NCBI GenBank assembly: GCA_020636215.1
Contig: JACJYG010000008.1
Span: 296,501-360,500, forward strand
Source of the DNA: Lewinellaceae bacterium
GTDB taxonomy: Bacteria > Bacteroidota > Bacteroidia > Chitinophagales > Saprospiraceae
Direction of reading: 5' to 3'
Length of the DNA stretch: 64,000 nt
In this document: piece by piece, positions 33,515-42,929 of the stretch
Numbering within the stretch: position 1 is the first letter of the stretch
Layout: every line of letters starts with the position of its first letter
Translations under genes and position numbers: made by a program
Notes under the pieces: generated by a model
Database searches by the model: none
What the model was told of the DNA's origin: nothing
Seen by the model: only the letters and a program-made list of their open reading frames with translations

Positions 33515-34453
33515 TTATTTTTCACCATAATATACAGAAAGGAATTCCGGCAAATGCCGCAAGGCTGCTAGCTCTTTGTACGCGGTGCGCGCCTCTGCTG
33601 CCGGTAAACCAAAATATAGTTTTCCTCCTTCCAGATTTTTCGACACGCCAGCTTTAGCCGACACTATTGCCTTATCTCCAATTACCAGGTTCTGCGCGAT
33701 ACCTGCCTGCCCGTATAGAATAACATCATCGCCGATAACGGTATTCCCTCCAATGCCTACCTGAGCGGCGAACAGGCAATTCTTACCAACTACTACATCA
33801 TGTCCGATGTGCACCTGACAGTCTAACTTCGTACCCGCACCGATAACGGTATCCCCACTAACGCCTTTATTGATGGTGCAACCCGCGCCAATCTGCACCC
33901 GGTCTTCAATGATTACCCGCCCGCCGGAACGCCAGGGTTGGTACCCTTCTTCCGTCCGCTTGAAATAGAATGCATCCGTTCCAATGAGCGCGCCGGCCTG
34001 AATGGTGACGTAATCGCCAATAATTGTATGCTCGGAAATGACCGTATTGGCCTGAATGTAGGTGTGCTTGCCAATCCTGACATGGTGGCCAATGACGACA
34101 TTGGGCTCGAGGATAGCGGTAGGGTCTACTTCCGCCGTTTCACTGATATTGGCTTTCGCCGGCTGAAAAGGGCGGTGCGCCAGGACGATGTCATTGTAAG
34201 CCGTGAAAGGGTCCTCACACAACAGTAAAGCTTTTCCCTTGGGGCATTTCGCCTTTTCATTGATCAGAATAATGGAGGCGTTGGACTTCAACGATTTGTC
34301 AAAGTATTTGCGGACATCCACAAAGGTGATATCCCCGGGTTGTACCTGATGGATCTCGTTGATGCCGGTGGCCATCAGACTGTCATCGCCGATGAGCGTA
34401 GCGCCAATTTTTTCGGCAATTTCCCGGACCGGGATGGGGTTGGAAAACTTCAT
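33515..34453 (-). CDS. UDP-3-O-(3-hydroxyacyl)glucosamine N-acyltransferase-like (LpxD family)
   Basis: This 312-residue protein has an N-terminal LpxD uridine-binding domain (FSNPIPVREIAEKIGATLIG, QPGDITFVDVRKY) followed by about ten left-handed beta-helix hexapeptide repeats (VIGHHVRIGKHTYIQANTVI, AGCTINKGV, VHIGHDVVVGKNC). The HIGHDV block carries the catalytic-type His. LpxD adds the third acyl chain in lipid A synthesis. It is shorter than typical LpxD (about 340), and Bacteroidota often carry a second shorter LpxD-like paralogue, so it may not be the lipid A enzyme itself. It stands alone on the minus strand. Confidence 0.85.
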   Translation of the reverse strand: MKFSNPIPVREIAEKIGATLIGDDSLMATGINEIHQVQPGDITFVDVRKYFDKSLKSNASIILINEKAKCPKGKALLLCEDPFTAYNDIVLAHRPFQPAKANISETAEVDPTAILEPNVVIGHHVRIGKHTYIQANTVISEHTIIGDYVTIQAGALIGTDAFYFKRTEEGYQPWRSGGRVIIEDRVQIGAGCTINKGVSGDTVIGAGTKLDCQVHIGHDVVVGKNCLFAAQVGIGGNTVIGDDVILYGQAGIAQNLVIGDKAIVSAKAGVSKNLEGGKLYFGLPAAEARTAYKELAALRHLPEFLSVYYGEK

Positions 34454-34573
34454 AGGTTTTTCTTATTCTGGGCTCAAAGGTAACGCAAGATGGCATAGGA
34501 ACAAAGAGAGATGGCAGGCGATTCGCGGCCGCCTGCCATCTAAGCCTCCCGGGCCACTCGGTACTTGTTTTTA

Positions 34574-35263
34574 TCAGGCGGCAAAGTACGCCTCCAGTTC
34601 CTTCAGCGTATCTTCGGTAGCGGCAATGTCGCGGATAATTTTACCTTTTTCCAACACAACAATCCTTTCACAGACCTCGGTGACGTGGGCCAGGTCGTGG
34701 CTTGAGATGAGGATGGTTTTATCCCGATCCAGTTCCCGGATCAATTTTTTCAGACGGATCTGAGAGCTGGGGTCGAGGTTGGCAAAAGGCTCATCGAGAA
34801 TGACGACGCGTGGCGCGCCCATCAGTGCAGCGGTAATACCGATCTTTTTCTGGTTCCCCTTCGACATGTCACGCACATATTTGCCCCGGGCGAGGATCTC
34901 TCCGTTAAAAAACTCCTCAAAGCGGGCCAGGAATTCAGAGACATCGCTGGCATTCATTCCATAGAGTTTGCCTACAAATTGGAAATATTCTTCCGGCGTG
35001 AGAAATCCGATGAGAAAGCTTTCGTCCAAAAAAGAACCGGTGTGTGCTTTCCACTGCTCCGACCGGGCGACATTTTGCCCTTCGGACAATACTTCGCCGC
35101 CGGTAGCCTGGATGAGGTCGAGCAGCAGGCTGAACAGCGTTGTCTTTCCAGCGCCGTTGTTGCCCACCAAACCGAAACGCTGGCCGGCGGGTATCTCCAG
35201 TGCCGGGACGTCAAGTACGACAGCCCGTCCATATTGCTTCGTGAGGTTCCGAACTTCAATCAT
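34574..35263 (-). CDS. ABC transporter ATP-binding protein
   Basis: This 229-residue ABC ATPase has Walker A GNNGAGKT (about 34-41), the Q-loop region DESFLIGFLTPEEYF, signature RDMSKGNQKK (a MSKGN variant of LSGGQ), Walker B VVILDEPFANLD and the switch His in SSHDL. It is coupled to the DUF5687 membrane protein gene 3 bp upstream on the same strand, making a two-gene exporter-type ABC system of the kind common in Bacteroidota. The substrate is unknown. Confidence 0.93.
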   Translation of the reverse strand: MIEVRNLTKQYGRAVVLDVPALEIPAGQRFGLVGNNGAGKTTLFSLLLDLIQATGGEVLSEGQNVARSEQWKAHTGSFLDESFLIGFLTPEEYFQFVGKLYGMNASDVSEFLARFEEFFNGEILARGKYVRDMSKGNQKKIGITAALMGAPRVVILDEPFANLDPSSQIRLKKLIRELDRDKTILISSHDLAHVTEVCERIVVLEKGKIIRDIAATEDTLKELEAYFAA

Positions 35264-35266
35264 CGT

Positions 35267-36739
35267 TTATTTCTGTTTAAAGCTGATGGCTAAAATATGT
35301 TTGCGCCGCTCAAACTGTTTTTGAACAAGCGACAGGATTCGGTTTTTCATCGCGAGGCCGCCCATCCCCAATAAAGCGAGGCCTCCGAGAGCAACGTTGG
35401 GCCCGGCGGCCAGAGACAGGAGCCAGTAGAGCAACATCGGCAGCAAAAAAACAGGGATCAGCAGGATAAATTGTGAGGCGCCAATGCCCTCCCAGTTCAT
35501 TATTGCACCTTTTCCGGGATCAACCGGGCGCGTGTTATACGTAGCCAGGAACAAAATAATGAAAGCCGTGACTCCAATACTAAAAAGGCCGGAAGCCAGT
35601 ACTAGCGGAATGAATCTATAATCCAACAGCCCCAGTAACAGGCAAACCACGGTAGTCGTGCAAATAAAAGCCATAAAGAGGTAATATTTGGCTTCCAGGT
35701 ATTCCCGGCTGAGCACGGGCCGGGCCAATAGCAGGTTGAAATACTGGCTTTCCCAGGAGATCAGAAATTGGCCATAGGAAGCCATGGGGAATACGACAGC
35801 CATCGACACCATCAGTAAAGTCATGCCAACTTTACCCTCCCCGAGTTCCTCAACCGCCATTAATGGATAGAACAACACCAGAATGCTCATCAGCAGCATC
35901 GTGCGCGGCCGCTTGTTGCGCCAGATCTGTTTCAACTCCAGTTGCAGATAGCTCCCCACCCGCCCAAACCGATCCAATGCCACAAAGCCTTGTGTCGACT
36001 GGGCTGCTTCCTGCTGCCCCGAAAGGGCATCCAAATAGGTGAAGTGGTGCAGTAGCCGGTACATCATCCAATAGGCGCCGAGCACCATCCCCAGCGGAAT
36101 AATCAGCCATGCAGGCTGTTGCAATACGGCACTTACTGCTTTCCCAAAATATTCGGACAAAGGGAAAACGGCTTTCCAGTCGAGTATTGCCAAGGCTGCC
36201 AGAAAGGCAATCACAATAAACACCACCAATGGCCGGGCGCTGAACTGACGCTTCAGATAAAACCCTATAAAATTATTGAAGAGTATGATCAACGACAATA
36301 AGCCAACCCAGGCCCATCCGGCTGCGGCGCCTTCCTGCGGAAATACAACCTTTGCCGCAAAGGGTATGACGAAAAATAAGGGCAGCAAATTGAAAATATT
36401 AAAGACCGACTTTACCAGCAGGTAATGATACAAGCGGCTTTTCCGAACCGGCAACAACAGGTACCCTTGTATATCCAATAATGGAAAGGCCTGTAGGAGA
36501 AAGCGGAAGGCCAGGCCGAACAAGGCGGTGTAGAGCAGTAATTCATTAAACTTCGCCAGTGGAGATGCCTCGGGAAATAATTCCCCTAGAATCTTATCAA
36601 GAAAATACCCCAACACCAGGAAGTTTAACATCAAATAGGCTGCAAACAAGCCCAACAGAATATTGACGGCCAGGTTGCGCTGCCAGAAGGACGAGCGCGT
36701 TTGCGATTTCAACCCGTGAGAAAGTAAGTCTTTTACCAT
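35267..36739 (-). CDS. DUF5687 family ABC transporter membrane subunit
   Basis: This 490-residue protein has about 12 membrane segments and the DUF5687 layout: the N-terminal RSSFWQRNLAVNILLGLFAAYL, the LLPVRKSRLYHYLLVKSVFN loop, a cytoplasmic segment around 250-275 (VALDRFGRVGSYLQLELKQIWRNKRP), and SWESQYFNLLLARPVLSREYLEAKY. The family is paired with ABC ATPases, and the ATPase gene follows 3 bp after its stop. It presumably forms the transmembrane part of an ABC-2-like exporter. The cargo is unknown. Confidence 0.85.
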   Translation of the reverse strand: MVKDLLSHGLKSQTRSSFWQRNLAVNILLGLFAAYLMLNFLVLGYFLDKILGELFPEASPLAKFNELLLYTALFGLAFRFLLQAFPLLDIQGYLLLPVRKSRLYHYLLVKSVFNIFNLLPLFFVIPFAAKVVFPQEGAAAGWAWVGLLSLIILFNNFIGFYLKRQFSARPLVVFIVIAFLAALAILDWKAVFPLSEYFGKAVSAVLQQPAWLIIPLGMVLGAYWMMYRLLHHFTYLDALSGQQEAAQSTQGFVALDRFGRVGSYLQLELKQIWRNKRPRTMLLMSILVLFYPLMAVEELGEGKVGMTLLMVSMAVVFPMASYGQFLISWESQYFNLLLARPVLSREYLEAKYYLFMAFICTTTVVCLLLGLLDYRFIPLVLASGLFSIGVTAFIILFLATYNTRPVDPGKGAIMNWEGIGASQFILLIPVFLLPMLLYWLLSLAAGPNVALGGLALLGMGGLAMKNRILSLVQKQFERRKHILAISFKQK

Positions 36740-36927
36740 ACTAATGTGAGGTCAGTTAGCGAATAACATAATTAACATCCTCTCTCCTGATCATCAACAA
36801 ATCTCTACCAATTTTGCCCTCTGATCGTCGAATGCTTGGCAGGCTTAAAAGCTGTTAGCCTATCGGCCGGCAAGACATTTGCCCCCCCCCGTCCCGATGC
36901 GCTGGCCTTATGGCATTCCAACGCATT

Positions 36928-37087
36928 GACCTCCAGACCTTTCGACCTCCAGACCTCCAGACCTTCTGACCTTTCGACCTCCAGACCTCCAGACCTTTCG
37001 ACCTTCTGACCTCCAGACGTCCAGACGTCCAGACCTTTTGACCTCCAGACCTTCTGACCTTCAGACCTCCAGACCTTTCGACCTTCA
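36928..37087. repeat. 8-bp tandem repeat, 20 units
   Basis: Twenty consecutive 8-bp units of the form gacctcca, gacctttc, gaccttct and related variants fill the gap between the DUF5687 gene and the GT2 gene. The last unit contains the stop codon (37085-37087) of the GT2 gene, so the array has reached or recreated the gene end. A run of nine C residues lies at 36882-36890, just before it. The rest of the 345-bp gap shows no gene. Confidence 0.95.
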
Positions 37088-38029
37088 GATATCCCGGCCG
37101 CCCGTCACCTTCCTAACCTTGTACGGCCGCTTTTGTTGCGACTCAAAATACGTCCGCATCTGTATCTCGATGATGATACCGACCGTAACCAGCTGGATGC
37201 CGGCAATGACCAGCATCAGCCCCAGGATGAGCAGGGGTTTACCCCAGATATCATGGCCTAAAAGCTTTAGTACGACGAGGTAGAGATTGATCAATGCGCC
37301 AATGCCGAAGAGGAATACTCCAGTGTTGCCGAACAGGTGCATCGGCCGCTGCATGTACTTCTTGAAGAAAAGCATGAGCAAGAGGTCACTGATCACTTTG
37401 AAGGTCCGGTTGAGGCCGTATTTGGACTTACCAAACTCCCGGGCATGGTGTTTGACCGGAATCTGTGTGATGCGGGCCCCTTCCTGATAGGCCAGCACGG
37501 GTATGAAGCGGTGCAGCTCACCGTAGATACCCATATCTTTGGCGATCTCTGCCCGGATGACGCGCAGGGCGCAGCCGTAGTCCTTCAGATGAACGCCCGA
37601 AGCGTGGCGGATGATGTAGTTGGCGATCCAGCTCGGGATCTTGCGCAGGACCATGCCGTCCTTGCGGTTGGCGCGTTCGCCGGCCACCATATCAAAGCCG
37701 CCTTCTTCCGCCAGCTTCAGCATAGCGGGGATGTCAGAAGGGTCGTTCTGCAGGTCGCCGTCCATGGTGGCGATAAACTCGCCCTCCGCGTGTTCGATAC
37801 CCGCCATAAGGGCCAGGCTCTGGCCGTAGTTTTTGCGAAACTCCACTACTTTCAATCGGGGGTGCTGAATGCTGTACAGCTCTTTAAGGGTGTTGTCGCG
37901 GCTGCCATCATCGACGTAGACAACCTCGTAGTCCATGCCGTCGAGGGCCCGGGTGATGCGCTCGAAGAGCGGCTTGATGTTCAGCTCTTCGTTGTATACG
38001 GTGACAACTACGGATAATTTCAGGGGCAT
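37085..38029 (-). CDS. Family 2 glycosyltransferase, polyprenyl-phosphate sugar transferase type (ArnC/DPM-like)
   Basis: This 314-residue enzyme has a GT-A domain (LSVVVTVYNEELNI, YVDDGSRDNT, ATMDGDLQNDP with its DxD-type metal site) and two C-terminal membrane segments (about 232-255 and 268-292). This matches transferases that load a sugar onto undecaprenyl phosphate, such as ArnC, GtrB and dolichol-phosphate mannose synthase. It lies 4 bp after a GT39/ArnT-like gene on the same strand, so the pair could make and then use a lipid-linked sugar to modify an envelope glycolipid or protein. The sugar identity is not visible. Confidence 0.88.
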   Translation of the reverse strand: MPLKLSVVVTVYNEELNIKPLFERITRALDGMDYEVVYVDDGSRDNTLKELYSIQHPRLKVVEFRKNYGQSLALMAGIEHAEGEFIATMDGDLQNDPSDIPAMLKLAEEGGFDMVAGERANRKDGMVLRKIPSWIANYIIRHASGVHLKDYGCALRVIRAEIAKDMGIYGELHRFIPVLAYQEGARITQIPVKHHAREFGKSKYGLNRTFKVISDLLLMLFFKKYMQRPMHLFGNTGVFLFGIGALINLYLVVLKLLGHDIWGKPLLILGLMLVIAGIQLVTVGIIIEIQMRTYFESQQKRPYKVRKVTGGRDI

Positions 38030-38033
38030 AGAC

Positions 38034-39677
38034 TTATTCTTTTGTTGACTTCAACTTACCGATATCGTAAGTGAGGGTATCATGGCGCAGGCGAAAATCC
38101 CCCCATTTTTCGTACTCGACATCGGGGTAACTACCCGGGCTGATGATGTAAAGAGCAGTGGTGTCAAAGTCATTGAATTGGCGCGGCACAATAGCGCCCC
38201 GCTCGTTGGTTAGGTAAAAGGAATTCGTGGTTTGCACTTCGGTATCCTTGTATACAAAAAGTTTCTCTTTTTTAAACTGCCGGGCCGCCTGTATGGTCGA
38301 CTGCCGGCACTCGTCGCCAAAATCATGGGCGTTGCGGTCGGGCAACACAAACCAGTTGAAGCCAATGCGGAACACCAGCAACACCAGAATCATCACCAGC
38401 AGCCGTTCTTCCCGAAGGCGCCAGTAGAGGTAGGTGAGCCCGCCCATGGCTAGCCCCAGTCCCAACGATTTGGCTACGGCATAGGGAACCACCTGCAGCC
38501 GGCCGAAAAAGAGGGGAGCAAAGGCGCCAAGGGTGGAGACGATGCAAAACGCCAGGAGGAAACCTGTAATGACGCGGTATTGCCAGGTGCGGCCTTGTTC
38601 ATGATCGGCATGCAAATAGAGATAGGCCGAAAAGATTAGCGGCGCCAGCATGAGCAGGTATCGCGGGTATACCTCCGGCGATGCCCAGTATACCAGAATA
38701 TTGGATAAAAAAGCGATCAGGTTGAAGGTTATAAAGCTGTCTTTGCGAATGAAGGATACAATGTCTTTCCGAATAAAATAGAGGATCATCAACGACCAGG
38801 GAAGGAAGTGATAGAGCATCTCGAAGGGGAAAGTAAAAAAGTGCCCGATCGATTCCCACAAGCCATAATGCGTGACGGTCCGCTTGGAAGACTCCCGAAA
38901 CAAGGTGGTAAACACGTTCTCCAGGCTGTTGTACTGATCGTAGGCCAGATAATACCCGCCGACAATGGCCACAAAAAGCAGGCCGCCCAACACGTGCTGC
39001 CAGGAGAACAGCTTCCAAAAACGCCGCCGGTAGGCAAAGTACACCAGCAAGGTGGTGCCCTGGAAAACAACGGCCGGCAGCCCTTTCATCAGGAATCCCG
39101 CCGCCGCCAGTAGATAGGAAAACAGGAATAGCTTAAGCCAGTTCTCTTTCTGAAACTGATGGTAGATTACCATGAAACTCGTAAAGACCACCCATGAAAA
39201 ACAGGTGTCGATGAGGGCCAGCATGGAATCCCAGAACAGCACCCGGCCGCAGGTGATGTAAAACATGGCGTTCAGAAAGGCCGTTTTGGTATCGAAATGC
39301 CGGCGGCTGAAATAAAAGATCGTCCCGGCATAGCCCAGGGTGCAGAGCACGGTGGGAATGCGGGCGGTGAACTCGTTCACCTGGCCCTGCAACTCGAAAA
39401 AGAGCAGCAATATCCAGTTATACAGCGGCGGTTTATTGTAATAGTAAGCTCCGTGTATGGTCGGCGTGATGTAGTTGCCGGAAAATTTCATCTCCAGCGC
39501 CACCAGCGAGCGGATGCCCTCATCGTCGATAAAGGTCATCAGGCCCAGGTTGATCAGCAGGGCCGGCGCCAGCAGCACCAGGGCTGCCAGGTAAAGCCAG
39601 TGGCGGTATGTCAGTTTGCGGGTGTTCAAAGTTTTTCTAAAGGCTATATCTGGTTGATCCGTTAATAATCCAGGCAA
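38034..39677 (-). CDS. GT39-family (ArnT-like) membrane glycosyltransferase
   Basis: This 547-residue integral membrane protein has about 12 membrane segments and the GT-C landmark in the first periplasmic loop: FIDDEGIRSLVALEMKFSGNYITP, with the acidic pair used by ArnT/PMT enzymes, followed by YYYNKPPLYNWI. Such enzymes use a polyprenyl-phosphate sugar as donor to glycosylate lipid A, another glycolipid or protein. The GT2 gene 4 bp downstream would make the donor. The start is uncertain because the first 20 residues are unusual; a start slightly downstream is possible. Confidence 0.85.
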   Translation of the reverse strand: MPGLLTDQPDIAFRKTLNTRKLTYRHWLYLAALVLLAPALLINLGLMTFIDDEGIRSLVALEMKFSGNYITPTIHGAYYYNKPPLYNWILLLFFELQGQVNEFTARIPTVLCTLGYAGTIFYFSRRHFDTKTAFLNAMFYITCGRVLFWDSMLALIDTCFSWVVFTSFMVIYHQFQKENWLKLFLFSYLLAAAGFLMKGLPAVVFQGTTLLVYFAYRRRFWKLFSWQHVLGGLLFVAIVGGYYLAYDQYNSLENVFTTLFRESSKRTVTHYGLWESIGHFFTFPFEMLYHFLPWSLMILYFIRKDIVSFIRKDSFITFNLIAFLSNILVYWASPEVYPRYLLMLAPLIFSAYLYLHADHEQGRTWQYRVITGFLLAFCIVSTLGAFAPLFFGRLQVVPYAVAKSLGLGLAMGGLTYLYWRLREERLLVMILVLLVFRIGFNWFVLPDRNAHDFGDECRQSTIQAARQFKKEKLFVYKDTEVQTTNSFYLTNERGAIVPRQFNDFDTTALYIISPGSYPDVEYEKWGDFRLRHDTLTYDIGKLKSTKE

Positions 39678-39832
39678 TCATCGCCCCGGCGCTGTTGCTT
39701 AATATCTCCAGGCTTACATTGAAGAAAGCGAAAGCGCCCTGGCAATCCGGCCAATCCCGAAAATCCGTGGCAAAAGTAAGGGAAATTGTGTATTGGAGGG
39801 TAGTTTTTGGCCCTGCGGCAGATCGTCAGTGC

Positions 39833-40521
39833 TCAATGCACCCGTATTTTGAAAACATAGCCGAACCGCCATTTTACCCGGAGCAACGCATTGCTTTCCG
39901 GGCCCGCTTTGACAAAAAAAGCCGCCGATTCCAGCTCGGCAGCGCCGTATTGAAGTGGTTGGGTGAGATAATCTGGCGTATGCAGGGAGAAAGCTGTGAT
40001 TTTCATAGGCGCCGTTATTTCATCGGCCAACGCATCGCTTTCCTGCCGTTTCAAGATGTACTCGTCATCGTAACGCTCCGTGTATATAGCCTTTACAGAA
40101 TCTCCGTAAACCAGGTGAGTGATGGTTCGGTTAAAAATATCTGTGGTAGATGATTAAAGTGTCTCCCATGATTTCCGCCCTCCTATAAAAAGAGGCTGGA
40201 GCATCAAAAGCGGATGCTTCCTCTGCCCGGCTGTTTTCAAGCCCCGAACCCAGGAATCTGCTATTTTTACCGATGGCGATTCTTCAAACCGCAGGCTATC
40301 CTTGTTCAGCGTGTCCAGGGCGATAAGGTTGAAAAATACCAGTCCGCCATTGTTTTCTGCCAGGATTTGTTCTTCCAGTTTCAAGATGCTTTCCCGGTAG
40401 TTGTCCGGCATGCCCTGGAGTTTTTCGTGGTAGGTATCTGCCAGTGTGCTGTCGAAAACAACCTGGGCAGAGCTGAGTTGAAGGCAGCAAATGATTAGGA
40501 TTAAGGGAGGAGTGCTTTCAT
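39833..40521 (-). pseudogene. Decayed gene for a secreted protein of about 229 residues
   Basis: A single minus-strand frame from about 40519 to 39833 encodes a convincing secreted protein: signal peptide LILIICCLQLSSAQ, then VVFDSTLADTYHEKLQG and so on. Two lesions interrupt it. No start codon is in frame, but an ATG at 40521 would join it if one C were added to the CCC run at 40505-40507, giving MKALLPLILIICCLQLSSAQ. An in-frame TAA at 40154-40156 then splits the body, which continues as SSTTDIFNRTITHLVYGDS and ends FKIRVH. No family is recognised. It lies directly downstream of the immunity gene. Confidence 0.55.
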
Positions 40522-40545
40522 GATACAGTGATGAGAAGTTACTGT

Positions 40546-41238
40546 TTATCCATGCACCGGTTCGAAGCGAAAGCCAGTGAGCCCGGCTTCTTCGATAGCG
40601 GTTTTCAGGTGGACGGAGCAGAAAAAGCCCCGGAGAGGCCCCCCCATTTTGAATAGGTCAAACTCAATATTATCCACAAGCGCCGCTTTTTTTAAACGTA
40701 CTATGTACTCCGTATCCCGCAGCGACCTCATTTCAGATAGATATTCTTCGAAGCTGTTCAATGATAAAGAGGCGATTTCTATAGGGCGCATTACACCTCC
40801 TTCATAGTTGAATTCCTTGCGGTGAACGACAGCAAAGGAAGAAGCGCTCCAGTTAATTAGTTCTGATTGACGGTCGTTCGGCATGTAGAGGATAAAATAT
40901 TCCATCCGTCGGTGAATGTGAAGAACCTCAACCGAATACCATTGGGTATTATCAAGATGATGCTTTTCAAATAAAGCTTTTGCTTTTGGGCTAAGCAATA
41001 ATGTTTCCCGCTGTTTACTTTTAGAGAATTTATTCTGTAATAAGTCCGTTTTTTTTGCTGCACTATGAAGTTTAAAAATAGGAAACTTGAGATCAAATTT
41101 AATCTCTCCACTTAAAGGGATATTTCGGTAAGAATAGGGCGCCAGATAATTATAATCCCCAATCCAGTCAATCCATTTGGTATCTACGTATCCTATGACA
41201 TTGGGGTCGACAGATGGCAGGATTTTAAATATAGCCAT
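40546..41238 (-). CDS. Imm11-like (DUF1629) immunity protein
   Basis: This 230-residue cytoplasmic protein starts at the ATG at 41238 (MAIFKILPSVDPN). The general layout and the closing segment, HLKTAIEEAGLTGFRFEPV, match the Imm11/DUF1629 family of immunity proteins that neutralise polymorphic toxins. It follows the AHH-nuclease toxin gene by about 90 bp on the same strand, the usual toxin-then-immunity order. It is markedly more AT-rich than surrounding genes, as expected for horizontally exchanged toxin modules. The family match is based on the C-terminal motif only. Confidence 0.65.
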   Translation of the reverse strand: MAIFKILPSVDPNVIGYVDTKWIDWIGDYNYLAPYSYRNIPLSGEIKFDLKFPIFKLHSAAKKTDLLQNKFSKSKQRETLLLSPKAKALFEKHHLDNTQWYSVEVLHIHRRMEYFILYMPNDRQSELINWSASSFAVVHRKEFNYEGGVMRPIEIASLSLNSFEEYLSEMRSLRDTEYIVRLKKAALVDNIEFDLFKMGGPLRGFFCSVHLKTAIEEAGLTGFRFEPVHG

Positions 41239-41331
41239 GGTTTTTTTTGAAATAAAAGTAAAAGAAAAGATAAGGCAGTTTAATGAATTCCAAGAAATAT
41301 TAAACTGCCTTCTTGAACTCAAAAAAATGAC

Positions 41332-42789
41332 TTAGGGAATGATCAAGTCATTTATTTTTGTATTAGGATTTGATTCTATCAGGCTTCTCAAGGAATTTTG
41401 GAAATCGATCAACCTTTCCGAAACAACGTTGGGATCAATCTGCTCAAGCGGAACTCCATATTGTTGCTCAAGATCATAAATTATATCTGTCACCTTCTGG
41501 TTCACCTGCGAATTATAGTTGGGATGATTGGCATGTATCCCATCCGGCTGATAATCAATTCTGTATTTTTTAGCTGCCATCCCATTTTTGGGGTGATTCA
41601 TATGGAAGGTCTTTCTCTTTGCACTGGCAGCATATTGCACTAAATCGTGATTCCACAAGGCCTGCGGAATCAGGTGATGTGCTTCATCCAGTTCGTTTGC
41701 CACTCCCACAATCTGCCGGAATGTTTTCCCTTGAGGCAATGGAAAGGTAATCTTTCCCGCTGAGTTCAGTTTTACCAGGAATTCAACTACTGAATCATCG
41801 GCAATTTTTACTGCTATTCTGGCATATTTGGCGCCGGTAGCTACCCAGCCTGCAAATGGAATGGCCGCGGCAAAGGTCAAGCCAGCATTGACGCCATCTC
41901 CCTCAATGAGATATAAGGCGCCGTTAATCAAGTCGCATGGTTCCAGCGCCAATCCACAAACATCTAAAGCGGTGTGGACTATTCCTCCGACAGTTTTCCA
42001 ATATGCTTCCAACGCAATACCCGTTTGGCACAACCCATTGCATTGCTGCCCGGGATGTTCATTCTCCCACTCTTCTCGGAGCAGGATACAGTGCATTACA
42101 TATTGAGCGTATAGAACTGGGTCAAGGAGGAAATGTGCATTTATGACAGCGTCTCTTTGCGAATCGGTATATGGCCCTGCCAATAAACCATTGCTTTCTA
42201 ACGAGAGTATAGCTTCCAACGCTTGGTAGGATGCCTCGTCAAACCCCTTCTCCTCCAGAAACTCGAATGCCTCGTTGAGCATATCCGAAAGAGCCGGGTT
42301 ATTTTGATTATTCAAAATATAATTGACGATAGCAGGAGTGATATGGGGATAAGCCCTTATCCAGGCTTCCTGCTCGTCGGTGTACTCCACCCATTGCCCT
42401 ATCCATCCCACCAACTCCCCAAGCGCACATTCCTCAAAATCCCCGCTATAAATACAATCCATACTAAAAATCTCGTGCAGCTGCTGCTCTGTCAAGTTCA
42501 GCCCGAAGCCCTGAGACAGAATGCTCAGCGCATTGTCTTCGATGATTTCCTGCAGGCAGGGATTCATTGACTCGGCGGGGGCGCTCAAAAAGCCATTGAG
42601 TTGGTGAAAAAATACGAGAGGGTTGGGGCCTACCTCGCCAAACTGCGCGCTGCAATTCTGCTGGATCATATCCCACAGGGCAGGCCCACTGAAGGCCCGG
42701 GAGTAACTTGTTTTTTGAACACTACTTAGTGTTTGCAATTGTCCATAGCTGTTTGGCGGAAAGGAAACGAGAGCGCTCTTTTTTTTCAT
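41332..42789 (-). CDS. Polymorphic toxin with pre-toxin segment and AHH nuclease domain
   Basis: The product is 485 residues from the ATG at 42789; a GTG at 42837 is also in frame. Residues about 1-260 are helical and unrecognised. A pre-toxin-like hydrophobic segment follows (PCDLINGALYLIEGDGVNAG, IPFAGWVATGAKYA), and the last 115 residues form an AHH-type HNH/endonuclease VII-fold nuclease: EAHHLIPQALW with His371/His372 and GIHANHPNYNSQVN near the end. AHH domains are toxin tips delivered to rival cells. No RHS, VgrG, PAAR or T9SS domain and no signal peptide are visible, so the delivery route is unknown and the N-terminus may be truncated. The next gene is an Imm11-like immunity gene. Confidence 0.8.
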   Translation of the reverse strand: MKKKSALVSFPPNSYGQLQTLSSVQKTSYSRAFSGPALWDMIQQNCSAQFGEVGPNPLVFFHQLNGFLSAPAESMNPCLQEIIEDNALSILSQGFGLNLTEQQLHEIFSMDCIYSGDFEECALGELVGWIGQWVEYTDEQEAWIRAYPHITPAIVNYILNNQNNPALSDMLNEAFEFLEEKGFDEASYQALEAILSLESNGLLAGPYTDSQRDAVINAHFLLDPVLYAQYVMHCILLREEWENEHPGQQCNGLCQTGIALEAYWKTVGGIVHTALDVCGLALEPCDLINGALYLIEGDGVNAGLTFAAAIPFAGWVATGAKYARIAVKIADDSVVEFLVKLNSAGKITFPLPQGKTFRQIVGVANELDEAHHLIPQALWNHDLVQYAASAKRKTFHMNHPKNGMAAKKYRIDYQPDGIHANHPNYNSQVNQKVTDIIYDLEQQYGVPLEQIDPNVVSERLIDFQNSLRSLIESNPNTKINDLIIP

Positions 42790-42929
42790 GTTTGGAGGGC
42801 ATTCTGGGAAAGCTGCGGCAGCCAGAGGACATTGCACGCTGGCCGCTGCACAGAGAGGGGCGGCATCGTTTTCTGCCCAGAAATTTATTTGCTAATTTCC
42901 CTGCCTCAAAAATTCTGAAAAATTCCGCA

